A DNA stretch of 64,000 nt from Neofusicoccum parvum (GCA_020912385.1 CP087210.1:1302001-1366000); one strand, 5' to 3'. Counted from the first letter of the stretch, positions 43,157 to 54,543 are shown. Numbers and translations are program-made. The notes: generated by a model not told the origin, from the letters alone.

Positions 43157-44979
43157 ATGGCGCACGAAAAGGACATCGACGCCATCGCCGCAGAGCAGGA
43201 CAAGAGCCTCGAGAGCGGCGAAGTGAACGCGGCCGACGACAAGAAACAGCATGATGCGGTCACCGTCGAGGTTGATGCTGAGACCGGGGAGGTCGGCAAG
43301 GCGTACTACAGCAAGGCTTCGGTCTGGCTGATGGTTCTGTATTCGGCCCTGGCAATTGGGTCGGACGGCTAGTGAGTGCTCACTTTCCCGCTCTCCTTTC
43401 TTTTTTTTTATCTCGCACAGTTCTCGCAAGGCAACAAGAGGCAAGAGATGGCATTCTGTTGGCTGGCATATCCTTTCCAACATCACTCCAACGCCTTTCT
43501 TTCATTTCATTCAGTCAACTTTCTACAAGCATCTTCTAACACAGTCCCAGCAACGCTGCTGTCATCGGCAATGTCGAGCTCCTCCTTGCTGTACTCTATC
43601 CCGAATCCCTCACGAACAGCATCTATTCTCGCCTTAGCAATGCCTTCCTGATCGGCATGATTGTCGGCATGCTCCTATTCGGCGGCGTCGTCGACCAGCT
43701 TGGCCGCAAAACCGGTGCCGTCGCCACCACCGTCCTGCTCGTCCTCGGCATCGCTCTTTCAGCCGGTGCATCAGGCACCTCCGAAACTGGCATGTTCTGG
43801 ATGCTGATCGTCGCCCGCGGCATCGCCGGTGTTGGAGCAGGCGGCGAGTACCCCGTGTCCGGCGCAGGTGCTACCGAGGCCACCGACGAGAACAAAGAAC
43901 TGCGCAAGTACCGCGGCTTCATGTTCGCCATGATAGCCGACCTGTCGGCGTCGCTGGGGTACGTGTTCGGCGGGCTGGTGCCACTCCTGCTGCTGTTATG
44001 CACGCACCAGAAGGTCGCCAACTACGACATCGTGTGGCGCACGTCGTTCGCGCTCGGCCTGGTGCCGCCGGTTTCCATCTTCTGGTTCCGGATGCGCATG
44101 GCCGTGTCGACGGCCTACCGCAAGAGCGCGATGCGCAAGCAGCGTGTGCCGTACTGGCTGGCGATCAAGCGCTACTGGCGCCCGCTGCTGGGCTGCTCGT
44201 CCACGTGGTTCCTGTACAACTACGTCAGCATCCCGTTCGGCATCTTCTCGTCGACCGTCACGTCGCGCGTCAACGCGTCAGACTCGCTGATCAAGAGCCT
44301 GGGCTGGGGCGTCGTCATCAACTGCTTCTACATCCCCGGTCCCTTTCTGGGCGGCTACCTGTCCGACCGCATCGGCAGGCGGCAGACCATGTGCCTGGGC
44401 TTTGCGCTGCAGGCAGGTCTGGGCTTCATCCTCGGCGGCGCGAACAAGCAGATTCAAACCGTCTTCCCGCTTTTCGTCGTCATGTACGGACTCTTCCTGA
44501 CCCTGGGAGAGGTCGGTCCTGGAAGGTGAGCCTCCCTAATCACTTCTCTCTGCACTCACGCCTCCCCAAACCTCATGAGATACTCCCTTCCTCCCTCCTG
44601 CTAACATGAGACGCCGCTCAGCACCGTCGTCCTCACCGCCTCCGAATGCTTCCCAACCGCCATCCGCGGCCAGATGATGGGTCTCGTGTCGGCCTTCTCC
44701 AAGGCCGGCGCCGCCATCGGCACGCAGGTCTTCACCGCCATCCTCAAGTCCTGGTCCGACGAGACCAAGGCCGACCAGGCCACCTTCCTGATCGGCTCCG
44801 CCTTCGCCGCCCTCGGCGCGCTCATCGCCTGGTTCGTCATCCCCGACGTCAGCTCGCGCCTGGACGACGAGGATGAGGCGTGGAGGAGGTATCTGGAGGA
44901 GAATGGGTGGGAGGCCGACTGGGGAGACCACAAGACGAGGGATCCTGGCGCGGTGGTGATGGATAGGGTGGGTTCGTGA
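43157..44979 (+). CDS. MFS permease, Git1-like, second copy
   Basis: A 515-residue transporter of the same family as the gene at 23608. Acidic N-terminus with DIDAIAAEQDKSLESGEVN, TM1 end AIGSDGYNAAVIGNVELLLA, loop GVVDQLGRKTG, the RGIAGVGAGGEYPVSGAGAT signature, SDRIGRRQTMCLG, and GEVGPGSTVVLTASECFPTA followed by IRGQMMGLVSAFSKAGAAIG. It ends with the characteristic acidic tail DDEDEAWRRYLEENGWEADW. Introns 43372-43550 (179 nt, long for this window) and 44526-44621; 516 codons close. Twelve membrane segments are expected, at the plasma membrane. Substrate probably an organophosphate or phosphate by family; not provable. It is clearly diverged from the first copy, so not a recent tandem duplicate. 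Confidence 0.88.
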
Positions 44980-46784
44980 AAGGGGGGAATGCGGGTGATG
45001 GAAAAGTAATTGGTTGAATAGTAATACGTGCATATGAGGAAGGGCATCCCGTTTCTTCTTATCAAAGAGCTTTGCTTCTCTATTTAGGATTTGGAAAACT
45101 CTCACTTGTCATCTGTACCACTTCGCAGCCAGCTCAGTATTTGGTCAGTGACATGGTTTGTCTGCTGAATAGAATGTGCCTTCAGCTCGCCGTCTTGCCA
45201 TTCTTGCAGACTATGGGAAAGCAACGTCAAATATTGCAATCAAATGTACGGTCATCAGAGATATCATCACCAACGGTAACGTCATCGAGTCCCGTCGCAC
45301 GAGAACGTACGTCTCGATCTGCCACGCTAGCCCGGACATCGCATAGCTTTATTCCGAGACGCACACGATCCATGGCACCCTGGTCGACGAAGTGTAGGTT
45401 CCGCGTAGCTGCTTAGACAGCACATATGGAACGGGACGCCATTCTCCGGCTCGGGAAGTCGATGATTTGTTGTATGAATAGATCCGGACCGAGCACTAAT
45501 GGTGTTAATGCTGCACCCATAGAAACAATCCGGCCAGCAATTCTTGGATGTGGTAGACGTCGAAGTAAAACCTGTGATCCTCTATCAGCCTCATGGTATT
45601 CTTGAAGCTTAACCAGGAGCATGACACCCCCCCTCCAACAGACAGGCAGCCATCAATGCATACCACACAGCCTTTTGGCTCCCGACTTAGTGCTGCTGCA
45701 TTATCTCGGTCGGGGCTAAGGGATGACTGCAGCTGTCACGACAACGAGTTCCTCACCTGCCTCGTTGTCTAAGGATGCTTTTGATGTTTTATTCGAGCGC
45801 AATCCTGGTCGAGCTTGGTGGTTGATCATCAATTTAAGCTGTGAGACGTTGGTTAGCGTTGTTGTGACACATAATCTCACATAAGCCGCCTTATGACAAG
45901 AAAGCTGGCACCAATCATGCTCTATCATGAACCAATAGCCCGTTGCCCGAAGGCTCAATAGACCTGTTAATTGTACCCTTGTGGCCTGGGATCGTAGGAC
46001 TATGAGCTGCAATTGCCTCGTACGCTATCAGGGCCTATCCAATGGAGCCGACCGAATTTAGTCATCCCTCACTGTTTCCAATGATGATGAGATCCTTCCT
46101 CATCTTTTCACGTATATGGGTGTTTGAAGTCTTCGTGCAGCTATTTCTTTTGAAACTATTGCAGCAGGTGGAGAGACTCAAATCTACATCAACGGCATGC
46201 CCAGATACGAGCTGTCTGTACGTGCGGAGGTCGTTTCTCAATGTAGAAGCGGGTTGACTGCGTAAACGAGAAGTGTCGCCCAGATGTCCAATATCCATTC
46301 AATACTGCACGATTAGCTTACAAATAGTGCGACGGCTGTTATTATTGGTGCAACATGCAGCCCCTCAAGAGGAGATCCAATACATGGTGGATTATGCACA
46401 CTGATAGTGGCGGCTTCTGTGATGATTCAAATGCCGTTGATTCAGAATTTCCTCGCAAGACTTCACGCTGAAGGTTCCCTTTCGCCACGCAGTACAACTT
46501 TTCCTACCCAGGAGAACTACACTAGAACACCAATGTAGTATTAATGAGAGAAATTGCATATATATTGAGTGATTCCGTCCTGACGTCTCTTGTCTGTTTG
46601 TATGGTATATTCTGGAAGTTTGTCTCCATATATATAGCTTGAATTCCGAAATCTTCCGCACATTTCGTAAACATGACGGGAAAACGCAGCCGATGTCCCC
46701 AACCCCATCCCCGAAGCCAACAAAAACCGCCCATCCCAACCCCCTCCCTCCCTCCCTCCCTCCCTCCCTCCCTCACTCCCTCAC
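44980..46784. other. Gene-free, AT-richer stretch, 1.8 kb
   Basis: No intact gene. Contains a decayed DUF3176 fragment (45413-45622, minus), a poorly preserved repeat remnant near 46118-46140 (GGTGTTTGAAGTCTTCGTGC), and a CCCT microsatellite at the right edge. AT-richness and many stops fit old, possibly RIP-mutated sequence, which was not quantified. Confidence 0.5.
45413..45622 (-). pseudogene. Relic of a DUF3176 membrane-protein gene
   Basis: A 69-codon minus-strand frame contains LQEYHEADRGSQVLLRRLPH and then GAALTPLVLGPDLFIQQIID followed by FPSRRM. DUF3176 proteins of filamentous fungi have, after their first membrane segments, a conserved block of this type: an L-x-x-[FY]-[DE]-x-A-[SD]-R-G segment, then a membrane helix ending in DPFxQQ-like residues and FPSR. 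The order and spacing match, but there is no ATG-opened full gene and both flanks break into stops. The fragment is therefore read as a degraded copy. Recognition rests on motif memory, not alignment. Confidence 0.42.
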
Positions 46785-46790
46785 TCACTC
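46743..46790. repeat. CCCT/CACT microsatellite at a stop codon
   Basis: Tandem CCCT units grading into CACT at the very 3' end of the FMN-barrel gene; the stop codon lies within the repeat, so changes in repeat number could alter the C-terminus. Confidence 0.75.
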
Positions 46791-47891
46791 CCCCTCACCC
46801 CCCACCCCCACCTCCTCCCCCGCCACGCCCACCGCATACTCCTCCGCATTCGCATTCTCCGCCCTCACGAACGCGGCCACGTGCTCCGGCACGCCCAGCG
46901 CCGCGCCGGCCCCGTAGCCGGCGGGCACGGGGTCGCCGAAGCGCTCCCACACGGGCACGACGCCTGCCCACACGGCGCCGACGACGGCCTGGTCGCGCAG
47001 GTCCCTGCGCTCGTCCTTGGGCGGGCCGGTGCGGGCCTTGGCCGTGGCGGACGCGACCGCGACCTTCAGGATGCGCGTGGACTGGATCTCGGCGGGCGCG
47101 GGCGGGACGCGGGTGTGCTTCCAGCTAGGGGAAAAAAAAAGGACGCGGGTTAGCGGGTTGGGACGGGGAGGAGGGCTGGCGCTGGCGCTTACCGGCCGGG
47201 GATGACGGAGTCGGTGATGAGCTCCATGGCCCAGAGGGACTCGGGGTGGGGGTCTTTGGAGGGCCCGTCGGCGAAGGGGGGCAGCACGGTGGCGTGGCCG
47301 AAGAGGATGGCGCTGCGGTAGTTGTAGCTGTGGCTGAAGGGCGACAGCGCCAGGACGAGGCCGTCGACCTTGGTGGCCGAGATGGTGAGCGGGAGCCCGG
47401 CTTCCTGCGCGGAGCACACGTTCATCATCCGCGTCGAGACGTAGCCGTGCAGGTAGCAGTGCGGCTCCGAGTCGCCTTCGTACTGCCCGATCTGCCCGAT
47501 CATGGGGAGGACGACCGGGAACGGCGAGTCTGGCGTGGTGAAGGAGACGTGCAGGACGGAGGTGGTGTTGACGATGTTGTGGACGGTTTCGGCATCGTAG
47601 GTTCCTGGGTGGGGAGAGGCCGGTCAGTTGACTATCCGCAGGTGTTGGGGTGCTTTTCTGTCTTCATGGGAAGGTATTGCAACACAGTTGAAGCATTCGC
47701 CCTGACGCAGATGTGCAGTGAAAGAAGTACCAAGTCCTTCCGGACAAGTACTTCAGCTGGCCATGCGTAGAATGTTGCAACACTTTCCGGGCTGACTTCG
47801 TATGCGGCGTTGAGCAGAAGGGAAGAGTCTTACCTCTCTCCTTGTGGCGGTTGAACTTCGCGTATGGCGTCTGAGTGTAAGCTTCCCCCAT
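46785..47891 (-). CDS. FMN-binding split-barrel protein (pyridoxamine-phosphate-oxidase-like)
   Basis: A 269-residue protein resembling fungal flavin-nucleotide-binding proteins of the PNPOx-like superfamily. Seen: an N-terminal YAKFNRHKERGTYDAETVHN, the barrel strand NTTSVLHVSFTTPDSPFPVV then LPMIGQIG, the HGYVSTRMM strand, the CSAQEAGLPLTISATKVDGL block, SPFSHSYNYRSAILFGHATV, and a helix ESLWAMELITDSVIPGRW (which spans intron 2). The C-terminus is acidic and Gly-rich (EEVGVGGEGE). Introns: 47605-47833 (229 nt, carrying a MITE-like element) and 47125-47192; 270 codons close exactly. No presequence is evident. The reaction is unknown: relatives bind FMN or heme, and few are characterised. The last residues are encoded next to the microsatellite and may vary. 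Confidence 0.83.
47673..47802. mobile_element. MITE-like element, copy 5, inside an intron
   Basis: Left arm GGTATTGCAACACAGTTGAA followed by GCATTCGCC. The right arm reads back as TACGAAGTCAGCCCGGAAAG then TGTTGCAACATTCTACGCAT and GGCCAGCTGAAGTACTTGTC. It lies wholly within the first intron (47605-47833) of the FMN-barrel gene, which explains that intron's unusual length. Cores are more diverged than in copy 4; the outer GTTGCAAC arms are best preserved. Confidence 0.68.
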
Positions 47892-48813
47892 TTTCAACAG
47901 CTGTGCGGGCTCCTCAGATAACTCTTGGATACCAACGAAGAAGAAAACAAAGCAAAGAGCCAGCCAGGAGCGTCGACGAATCTTCAGCGAATGCCTACTG
48001 CTCCCCCTCCAGCCGGACACCTCAGTTCTTATACCGCACCTTATCTCACCACGTCGTGCAACTCGAGCCCCCGAAGGCCGAATGACGAGGAGCAGAGAGG
48101 GTGAGGAGTCACAAGCCACCCGCTCTGGCGCTCATCCAGAGATGGGTTCGCAAAGGATTGAGGACCGGGTCGAGGAGCTACCCCGCTATCTCCAGCCTCG
48201 CATCGAACAGCCTAAAGCGGCTGGTGCGCGTGCCGGAGCATACGCAGCTACCCGCATTGCGTAGAAATGCGCCGTTGATGATTGGGCAACGGGTTCCACA
48301 GCATGCCTCCCTCGCCGCTGTTGACGCCCGGGGATGTGCGGGCTCCATCCAGACCGGCGTCTAGAGCGGGCGTGCTGTGGTGAGTCAGAAGCACCCGCTC
48401 CCATTCGCAGCGCTGGCTGAAGAACGGAAAAACTCCCCCATCTTCCATTAAGTACCTATCGCATTCTTGAGTCTTATCCATGCAAGCCTATGCAAATGCT
48501 AGAAACCCCCGGTCTATCGCTACCTGCGCTGGGCCCCATCGAAGAGGAAAAGAAAAGAACCCCCATAGTCTCCAAACACTTTATGACCCATGCCATGATC
48601 CGCTTGAAGCTGCAATATTCAATACAACAGAAAAAAGAACGCCCCGTCCCAATCAGGCGAGACCAAAGAACTGAGTGAGGAAGTTGATGAAAGTTCTGCT
48701 CTTTAGCACACTAACTCCCACGTGTGAATTCTGCTGAAATGCCCAACCATACTTACAAAACTAGGATCCATTTGTTGAGCTCCCACGACTGCCGAATTCC
48801 ATCCGCCCTCACC
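47892..48813. other. Intergenic, about 0.9 kb
   Basis: 5' region of the FMN-barrel gene and 3' flank of the HECT ligase, both on the minus strand. No gene or repeat recognised. Confidence 0.55.
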
Positions 48814-51800
48814 CTACGAAAGGTCGAATCCAGCTCCCGAGTTCACTGCATACAGGAGCTTCTCCCTCAGCGTCCTCTCGTCCTTGTACAGCGGCAACTT
48901 CAGCAGGTTGACGCATGTGCTCGTGCTCGGCAGCCTCGTAACATCATGGCCCGCATCTCTGATACTGAACCTCGGGTTCAGACTCGAGAAGCCGAGCAGC
49001 GGGGCACGGGGCGTGCTGGTGACGAACTTGAGCACGGCGCGGCGCTCGTCGTCCGACAGGGACTCCATGACGCGCCAGAAAAGCTGAACCGAGGGGTGCT
49101 CGAGACGGTCGTCGCCAATGACGTAGAGGCCGCCGTACTGCGTGTGGGCACGCAGGTCGGCAACGTCGATGCTGCTGGACGTGCCGCCGATGAGCGTTTG
49201 CGATTCCGATTGATTGAACATACTCAGCCAGGATGGCGAGATCATGGTGGAGAGACCGCGGAGGAACGCCGCTGTCTGCGGGGCAGGCTGGACTTGGAGA
49301 CGGTGGCGTGCAACATACGAGATGTATACCAGACGGTTCTCGTTGGTAACTGGCATGTTGGAACCGTCTGAAACGAGGTCTTTGGTGCGAGTTATCTGCT
49401 GGCCAGTGCTGGCATCGGTTCGGATGACATCTGTTATGGTGAAGTTGAGGGAAAAGTCCTCTTCCACGTTGCCCGGGTAATTCTTCAACGTTAGAAGCCC
49501 TTGGTAGAGATCCTCGTCCAGATCACGAAGATCGTTGAGATTCGCTCGGTATCCGGACTCCTTGGCGGCAGAGTTCGTGCCACCGGTCAGTGCCCACTTG
49601 AGCAAGAAGAATGGAGCGAAGTTAATGTCCACAAGGATGCCCTCGTAGAGACATTTCCCAACAATGCGGCCAAGGAACTCATACCGCTCGAGCAGTTCTT
49701 GCACCGTGTCTTTCCACAGCTTGCTGTTTTCCCTGACTCCTGCTTCGCGCAGGATTTCCTTCTGATGCTCCACCGCCGACGGATTGGGATAAAGAAGATG
49801 AGCTTCGTTCTCCACAAACAGGTCAATGCCATTTTCCGATGGCGCAAACGCCTGACTGGAGACGCTAGTAAGGAATTCTTTTGTCACTCCACCTCCGTCG
49901 ATGCCTGCTTCAACCGTATCGAACTGGTCCACGAATGTAATTTGGATTGGCTCCTTCAATGCCTCTCCGAGCTTGAAAAACTGCTCAAATGCATCGTCAA
50001 ACTCGTGCTTCCGCCTGACCTTGGCGTGGTGTCTCTCGATCGGCTCCCGTGAGGCAAGGTCATGCATCATCGCCATACGCCACTGATCCGGATCGATGCG
50101 GCCGTGCCTTCTCTTCATCTGGTCCAAACGAACGAACTCCCGGAAGATCTGGACCCGTGTGGTGAACGGAATGAAGAATGGCATGTTTTGTAGTATTTCC
50201 AAGCGCGGCGCGACGAGCTGCAGGTACCTTTTGCGACTAGCCCTCCTCTGCTGTATCTGTAGTCTATCGAGATGGCGTGCTTGTTGTGTTCTTCGCGTTC
50301 CAATGAGGGGAGCCGGATCCTGTTGCAACTCTAGGCCATCAATGTCCTGGTCGGCTTCCTGGCCCAAATCTTCATTGTCTTCTTCTTGAATCCTGTTGCG
50401 GTTTTCCTCTTCTTGCACCACCGCCGAGATGAAGCCACCCATGTCGAAACGAGAAGTCATCAGCCAGTGGTCAGCCGGGAGAAACTTGCGACGCGAATCT
50501 CTCTCATAAACCATCCTTAGCAACCCGGTGACCAATCCTTTGACATAGTCGAGACTCATGCCGGTAATGCCGCCTATAGAGTGCTGTTCGGGCTTACGGT
50601 CCTGCTCGGAAACTTCAGGGGCATTGTTGGAGGTCGCAGAGAGCCTAAAAAAATCCCTGATTGCTCCTGTGGAAGAACTGTCGCGCTGGTCATCTCCTAG
50701 GATCTCCGACGCGTTGAAGTACATGGTGAATCCAAGGTTCTTGAGAAAGACAGTAAGATCGCGTACATCAGCCAAGGGAAGAGCATTCTCCCGGGTTCTC
50801 GATGACCGTGATCCATTCTCAACGCTCATGACATTACCTCCCGAGAAGAACTCTTCATCATCCATGACTTTAAGGACGAATATGTAGAGTTCTAGGAATA
50901 TTAAGATGACTTGCCACTCCTTGGTGATCCCCGAATTGCCCGCATCGGCGTTTGTTGGTGCTTGCCAACTATAGGCTGCAGACGTGCTCTTCTTGTCCTT
51001 TAGTAGTTCAATAGCAGCTCTCGAGTCCCGCGATACTTGCTGCACCACGCTAGTGGCGCGGACGGCTTGCCAGAAGTACTTGATTGCCGGGGTACTGCGA
51101 ACGTCGCTGGATCCAAGGTAAAGCCACATGCGGATCTCATCACCTCTACGAGGAAAGAAGCGGATGAGGGTCAGTGCATAGCTAGCCAGCTCTCTCGCTT
51201 CGTCATCTAACGAATCGCTCGTCCTGTCCGCGAGGAGACTTCGAATGCTGCTCTCGTCGACCAGAGATGTTATCTGTTCTTGCAAGAAAGGGGGCAGAGT
51301 CATGCGCCTGGCAGATTGCCTCTTCCAGCCACTTTCATCGTCACTGTCTCCGATAGTGGCGGCATCAAGGCTGACGTCGTCGGCAACGGACGAGAGAAGA
51401 TTGGAAACAACAGAGACAAAATCTTTCTGAGACGAGTATTCATGGGCGTTGCGGAAATTATGTGCGTGTCTGTGGCAGTAGATGAAGCAACCCAGGAGGC
51501 GTACACGGTTTTCAGCGCTCAGATTGTACTGATCGAGCCTTGAAGTTCGTACGAGTTCGGCAACAGAGTGGGCTAGAAGCTTAACATTCAAGCTCGCTGC
51601 CAGATGATCCAACCATTCTTTTCCAGTTGTTCTTCCACAAGAGAAAGCGTCGCCACTGCTTAGTGTCTTGAGATGGAGGTAATAGCCTGCGAAAGCCTCA
51701 TATGCTTGCTCGGTGTTGGCGTGGAATTGATTTAGAGGCCCGACAACAGCTCGAAGTAAGGTTTGTTTCTGCACTTGGAGTGCTTTTGACTCGTCTGTCG

Positions 51801-52638
51801 TGAGAGTGTCAGCTTTCCAATCCGAAGAAACTTGGTACGAGTGAGAGCCAACTCTCGGAGGCTTCAAGTAGGGAGGCGGCATACCTTGTTGCAAACCAGC
51901 CTCAAAAGCCTCTTCAGTGAGCATGGCCATAACTTGGTAGTATATGTGGGACTTCGTCGCTGCTTCCTTAGGTATCAACTCGTTCAAGAAGGACAAGGTC
52001 TCGAGGGACGGCAGGACGGCCGGAGCTTCCAGCACCAATGAGCCGGTGTTCTTCCTGCGTTTACCAAGCTGGTCCACCCTTGCCGTATCTTCGAGGAGCA
52101 TTGTGTTCAGCTGGCGTTTCAGCGATTCTAGAATAGCCTGCTGGAGGCGCAAGTATGCCATGGGCCACGGTCCACCTGTGTATGGCGTCTTGTTGGCGCG
52201 GCCGCAGTAGCGGGCGAGTCTCTTGTGGTCTTGGGCATTGCGTAGGTTCATGAAGAGCAGCAGGCGCTGGAGCTGGAGGAAGGCGTCGGCCTCCGAAGCG
52301 TAGGGCACATCGGCGTCGGCAGCTGGGGGTTAATGGTCAGCACCAGCAGTTCCGGAGGCAGAAAGGCACTCACCCTTGTTCTCCAGCTGATCCCAGTCAC
52401 CCCTGATCTGGTCATACAAGGAACGGCGGCAGGCATGGCCACGCCATACGCGCTGTATCCGCTTGGCGGCGTTGAGGCGATCCCGCTCGCGCTGGCGCTG
52501 AGCTCTCTCCTGCTGGGCGCTTTGGACGGCGGACTGCGAGCCTTGTCCGACGCCGGGCTGGGCGAAAGGGTTGGAGACGCGTCCCGAAAGGTTGACCTGG
52601 CGCGGGCGGCGCGAGGAACCGGTGAATGTTTGGAACAT
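48814..52638 (-). CDS. HECT-type E3 ubiquitin ligase, Hul5/UBE3C-like
   Basis: A 1257-residue ligase. Exon 1 carries FQTFTGSSRRPRQVNLSGRV and an IQ-like helix AAKRIQRVWRGHACRRSLYD at about residues 55-75, the layout of Hul5 and UBE3B/UBE3C. The large middle region is helical with no named repeat. The C-terminal HECT domain includes FVDQFDTVEAGIDGGGVTKE, RYEFLGRIVGKCLYEGILVD, FFLLKWALTGG and the catalytic cysteine in LPSTSTCVNLLKLPLY, about 31 residues from the end. One intron, 52323-52373; 1258 codons close exactly. The start chosen gives the family N-terminus; an in-frame ATG 83 codons upstream would add a Pro/Arg-rich leader that looks non-native. Hul5 extends chains on proteasome-bound substrates, nuclear and cytosolic; that role is by family. 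Confidence 0.93.
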
Positions 52639-53325
52639 GGCGGGCTGCGATGGCGCGATGCGGCCGGCAGGAGCTTGCGTGTGTGGGGTTGAGGGAGAGG
52701 AGCTTGGGCGAGGCTGCAGCGGCCGTCGAGGTTCGGCGGGGCTCAGAGTGACGGCATGCTTCGGTGGGCGGCGGCGGAGAGGACTCGAAGCTCTGGGGCG
52801 GCCGGAGGTGGAAGAGGGCGGATGGCTAGTGATGGGTGTTCGGTGGGTTTCCAGAGCTGCAGGCCACACGGCCGTCATCGTTGCCACGCGAGCGGCCCAT
52901 CTCCGGCCATCTTATCAGCTCTCGACGCGCTCGACACTTCCGCCTCGAGCTTACGAATCACGCGTGAGACCGTGAGGCGCTATGTTTCACCACCGCTGCG
53001 GAGCCTGGCCATCTTGTTGCCGCCCCCGCAGTGGCCTGTCACCGTGTGGCCGGCCACGATCTCCCACCCGAGCCACTTGCTGTGTCCCGGTTATTAACTA
53101 CAGTCTTGGGTTTCCTCGTATAACATTTCAAAAAGCGATGCCGCTACAAAGGAGTGGGCTGCAGCCAAGAAAACAATGGCTCACAAAGGAGAGTCTGTGT
53201 AGGAGAGTAGCAGCGGCCGGTACAAAGGAAGCACTAAGGAGTGGTCAGACATTCAAATCACCAGCAACCAGATCCTCCAAATTCCACCGCGAGTATCAGT
53301 AAAAAGGAAACACACCCCTCTCCCG
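52639..53325. other. Intergenic, about 0.7 kb
   Basis: 5' region of the HECT ligase and 3' flank of the next minus-strand gene. Part of the GC-rich leader (52639-52887) is open in frame with the ligase. Nothing else recognised. Confidence 0.5.
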
Positions 53326-54543
53326 TCAAACTTTCTCCCCCAGCTCCAGCTCCGCCGTCGCCCCGGTCCTTCCTGCCGTTTCCCTTCTCGACATACGGCT
53401 TAGCTTGCGCCTATAGTAGTACCACACCATTGCTGAAACGATAACACCCACGCCGGCCATGATCGTTATCCCTACAGCAGGGACAATCACACTACTCGTG
53501 TTCGCGTCCGCCAGCATGCGGAAGTAGCCCTCAGGACAGGCGTCGCGCCAGGCTCCCGAGGGACCGCAGCGGCCACCCATGTGATCCGGCAGCTGGAAGT
53601 GTGCAATTCTGAAATCCATGTCGTCGTGTGTCTTGGAGGATGGCTCCGTCACCAGCTTAATGGCGTCCTCGTCGTCTTCATCCTCGTCGTCCCCATCTTC
53701 GTCGAGCTCACGTTTGTCCTGCAGATGAGCAGACCGTCGTTCCGGCTTCTGCAACCCTTTTCGCGTGCTCACAGTGTGTTCGTTGCTCTGCACGGCGACG
53801 TCTTGAAGCTGGCTGTCGTCCACATTTCCAGTCTGCCTCCTCATCCGCAGTTTCTTCATCCGCCTCTTCCTGGGGGTTTTCTCACGCAGCTTTCTGTAGC
53901 CCTTTGGATTATACTCTTCTCCGCTGCTATCTTCGAGTATGTCAAACTTGTCGATGAGCCACGAGAAGACGCCCCTTCGCTCAACCGGTCTCGCTTCGGC
54001 CAGGCCGTCCGTATTGACACTACGCTTTTTGGACTGCGGCATGGCAGTCTCTTTGGATATGTTGACTACCTTCTTGCCGGTCCCCTTCTCCAGGGAACCT
54101 GAAATGAGCTCTTCGTCACTTGGAGACACCCCGTTTGGTAGTACAACCTTAATTATAGACGGGCGCTCCTTCGAGATGCCTAGCCCTTCGCCTGCTAGCT
54201 GAACGCGGTACCGGCGGTCATCAATCGATGCTAGCACGTCTGTTTTGTCTGCGCTTATGGCGGGGTCGGCGTCGGTAGGGGCGTCGGCAGGGGCGTCCGC
54301 GGCCTGATTGGGGTCCTGGTTGGCGTCTGGGTTGGCGTCCGGCTCTTCCGTGTCATCGCTCCGCATCAGCAGCCGCTTCTCCTGCTTCAAGGGTGGCTCG
54401 GAGCCGCACGCGGGGTCGTCGACGGTGGTGGTGACGGCGGAAGCTTTCTGGGTGCGCTTTTCCGGGAAAGTGTAGAGGCTCTTTCCCGCATGCTGATCGT
54501 GGGCGTTGGCTTGAAGAGGTAGATCGGAGAAGATGTCGAGCAT
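53326..54543 (-). CDS. Single-pass membrane protein, unrecognised
   Basis: A frame of 405 residues from the ATG at MLDIFSDLPLQANAHDQ; the reading frame extends 32 codons upstream without an ATG. I do not recognise the family. Seen: a long hydrophilic region rich in Asp, Asn, Pro and Ala (repeats such as PDANPDANQD and PADAPTDADPA), several dibasic sites (EKRL, KKRSV, DKREL), a basic cluster KTPRKRRMKKLRMRRQ near residue 260, and an acidic run DEDGDDEDEDDEDA. A conserved-looking CGPSGAWRDACPEGYFRML precedes one hydrophobic helix VIVPAVGITIMAGVGVIVSA then MVWYYYRRK. The short tail is basic. No signal peptide is visible, so topology is unclear; an upstream exon is possible. Confidence 0.62.
   Translation of the reverse strand: MLDIFSDLPLQANAHDQHAGKSLYTFPEKRTQKASAVTTTVDDPACGSEPPLKQEKRLLMRSDDTEEPDANPDANQDPNQAADAPADAPTDADPAISADKTDVLASIDDRRYRVQLAGEGLGISKERPSIIKVVLPNGVSPSDEELISGSLEKGTGKKVVNISKETAMPQSKKRSVNTDGLAEARPVERRGVFSWLIDKFDILEDSSGEEYNPKGYRKLREKTPRKRRMKKLRMRRQTGNVDDSQLQDVAVQSNEHTVSTRKGLQKPERRSAHLQDKRELDEDGDDEDEDDEDAIKLVTEPSSKTHDDMDFRIAHFQLPDHMGGRCGPSGAWRDACPEGYFRMLADANTSSVIVPAVGITIMAGVGVIVSAMVWYYYRRKLSRMSRRETAGRTGATAELELGEKV

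Noticed and set aside
48824..48840. B-box-like GGTCGAATCC suggesting a tRNA gene
   Set aside because: It is the reverse strand of the last codons of the HECT ligase, with no A box or cloverleaf.
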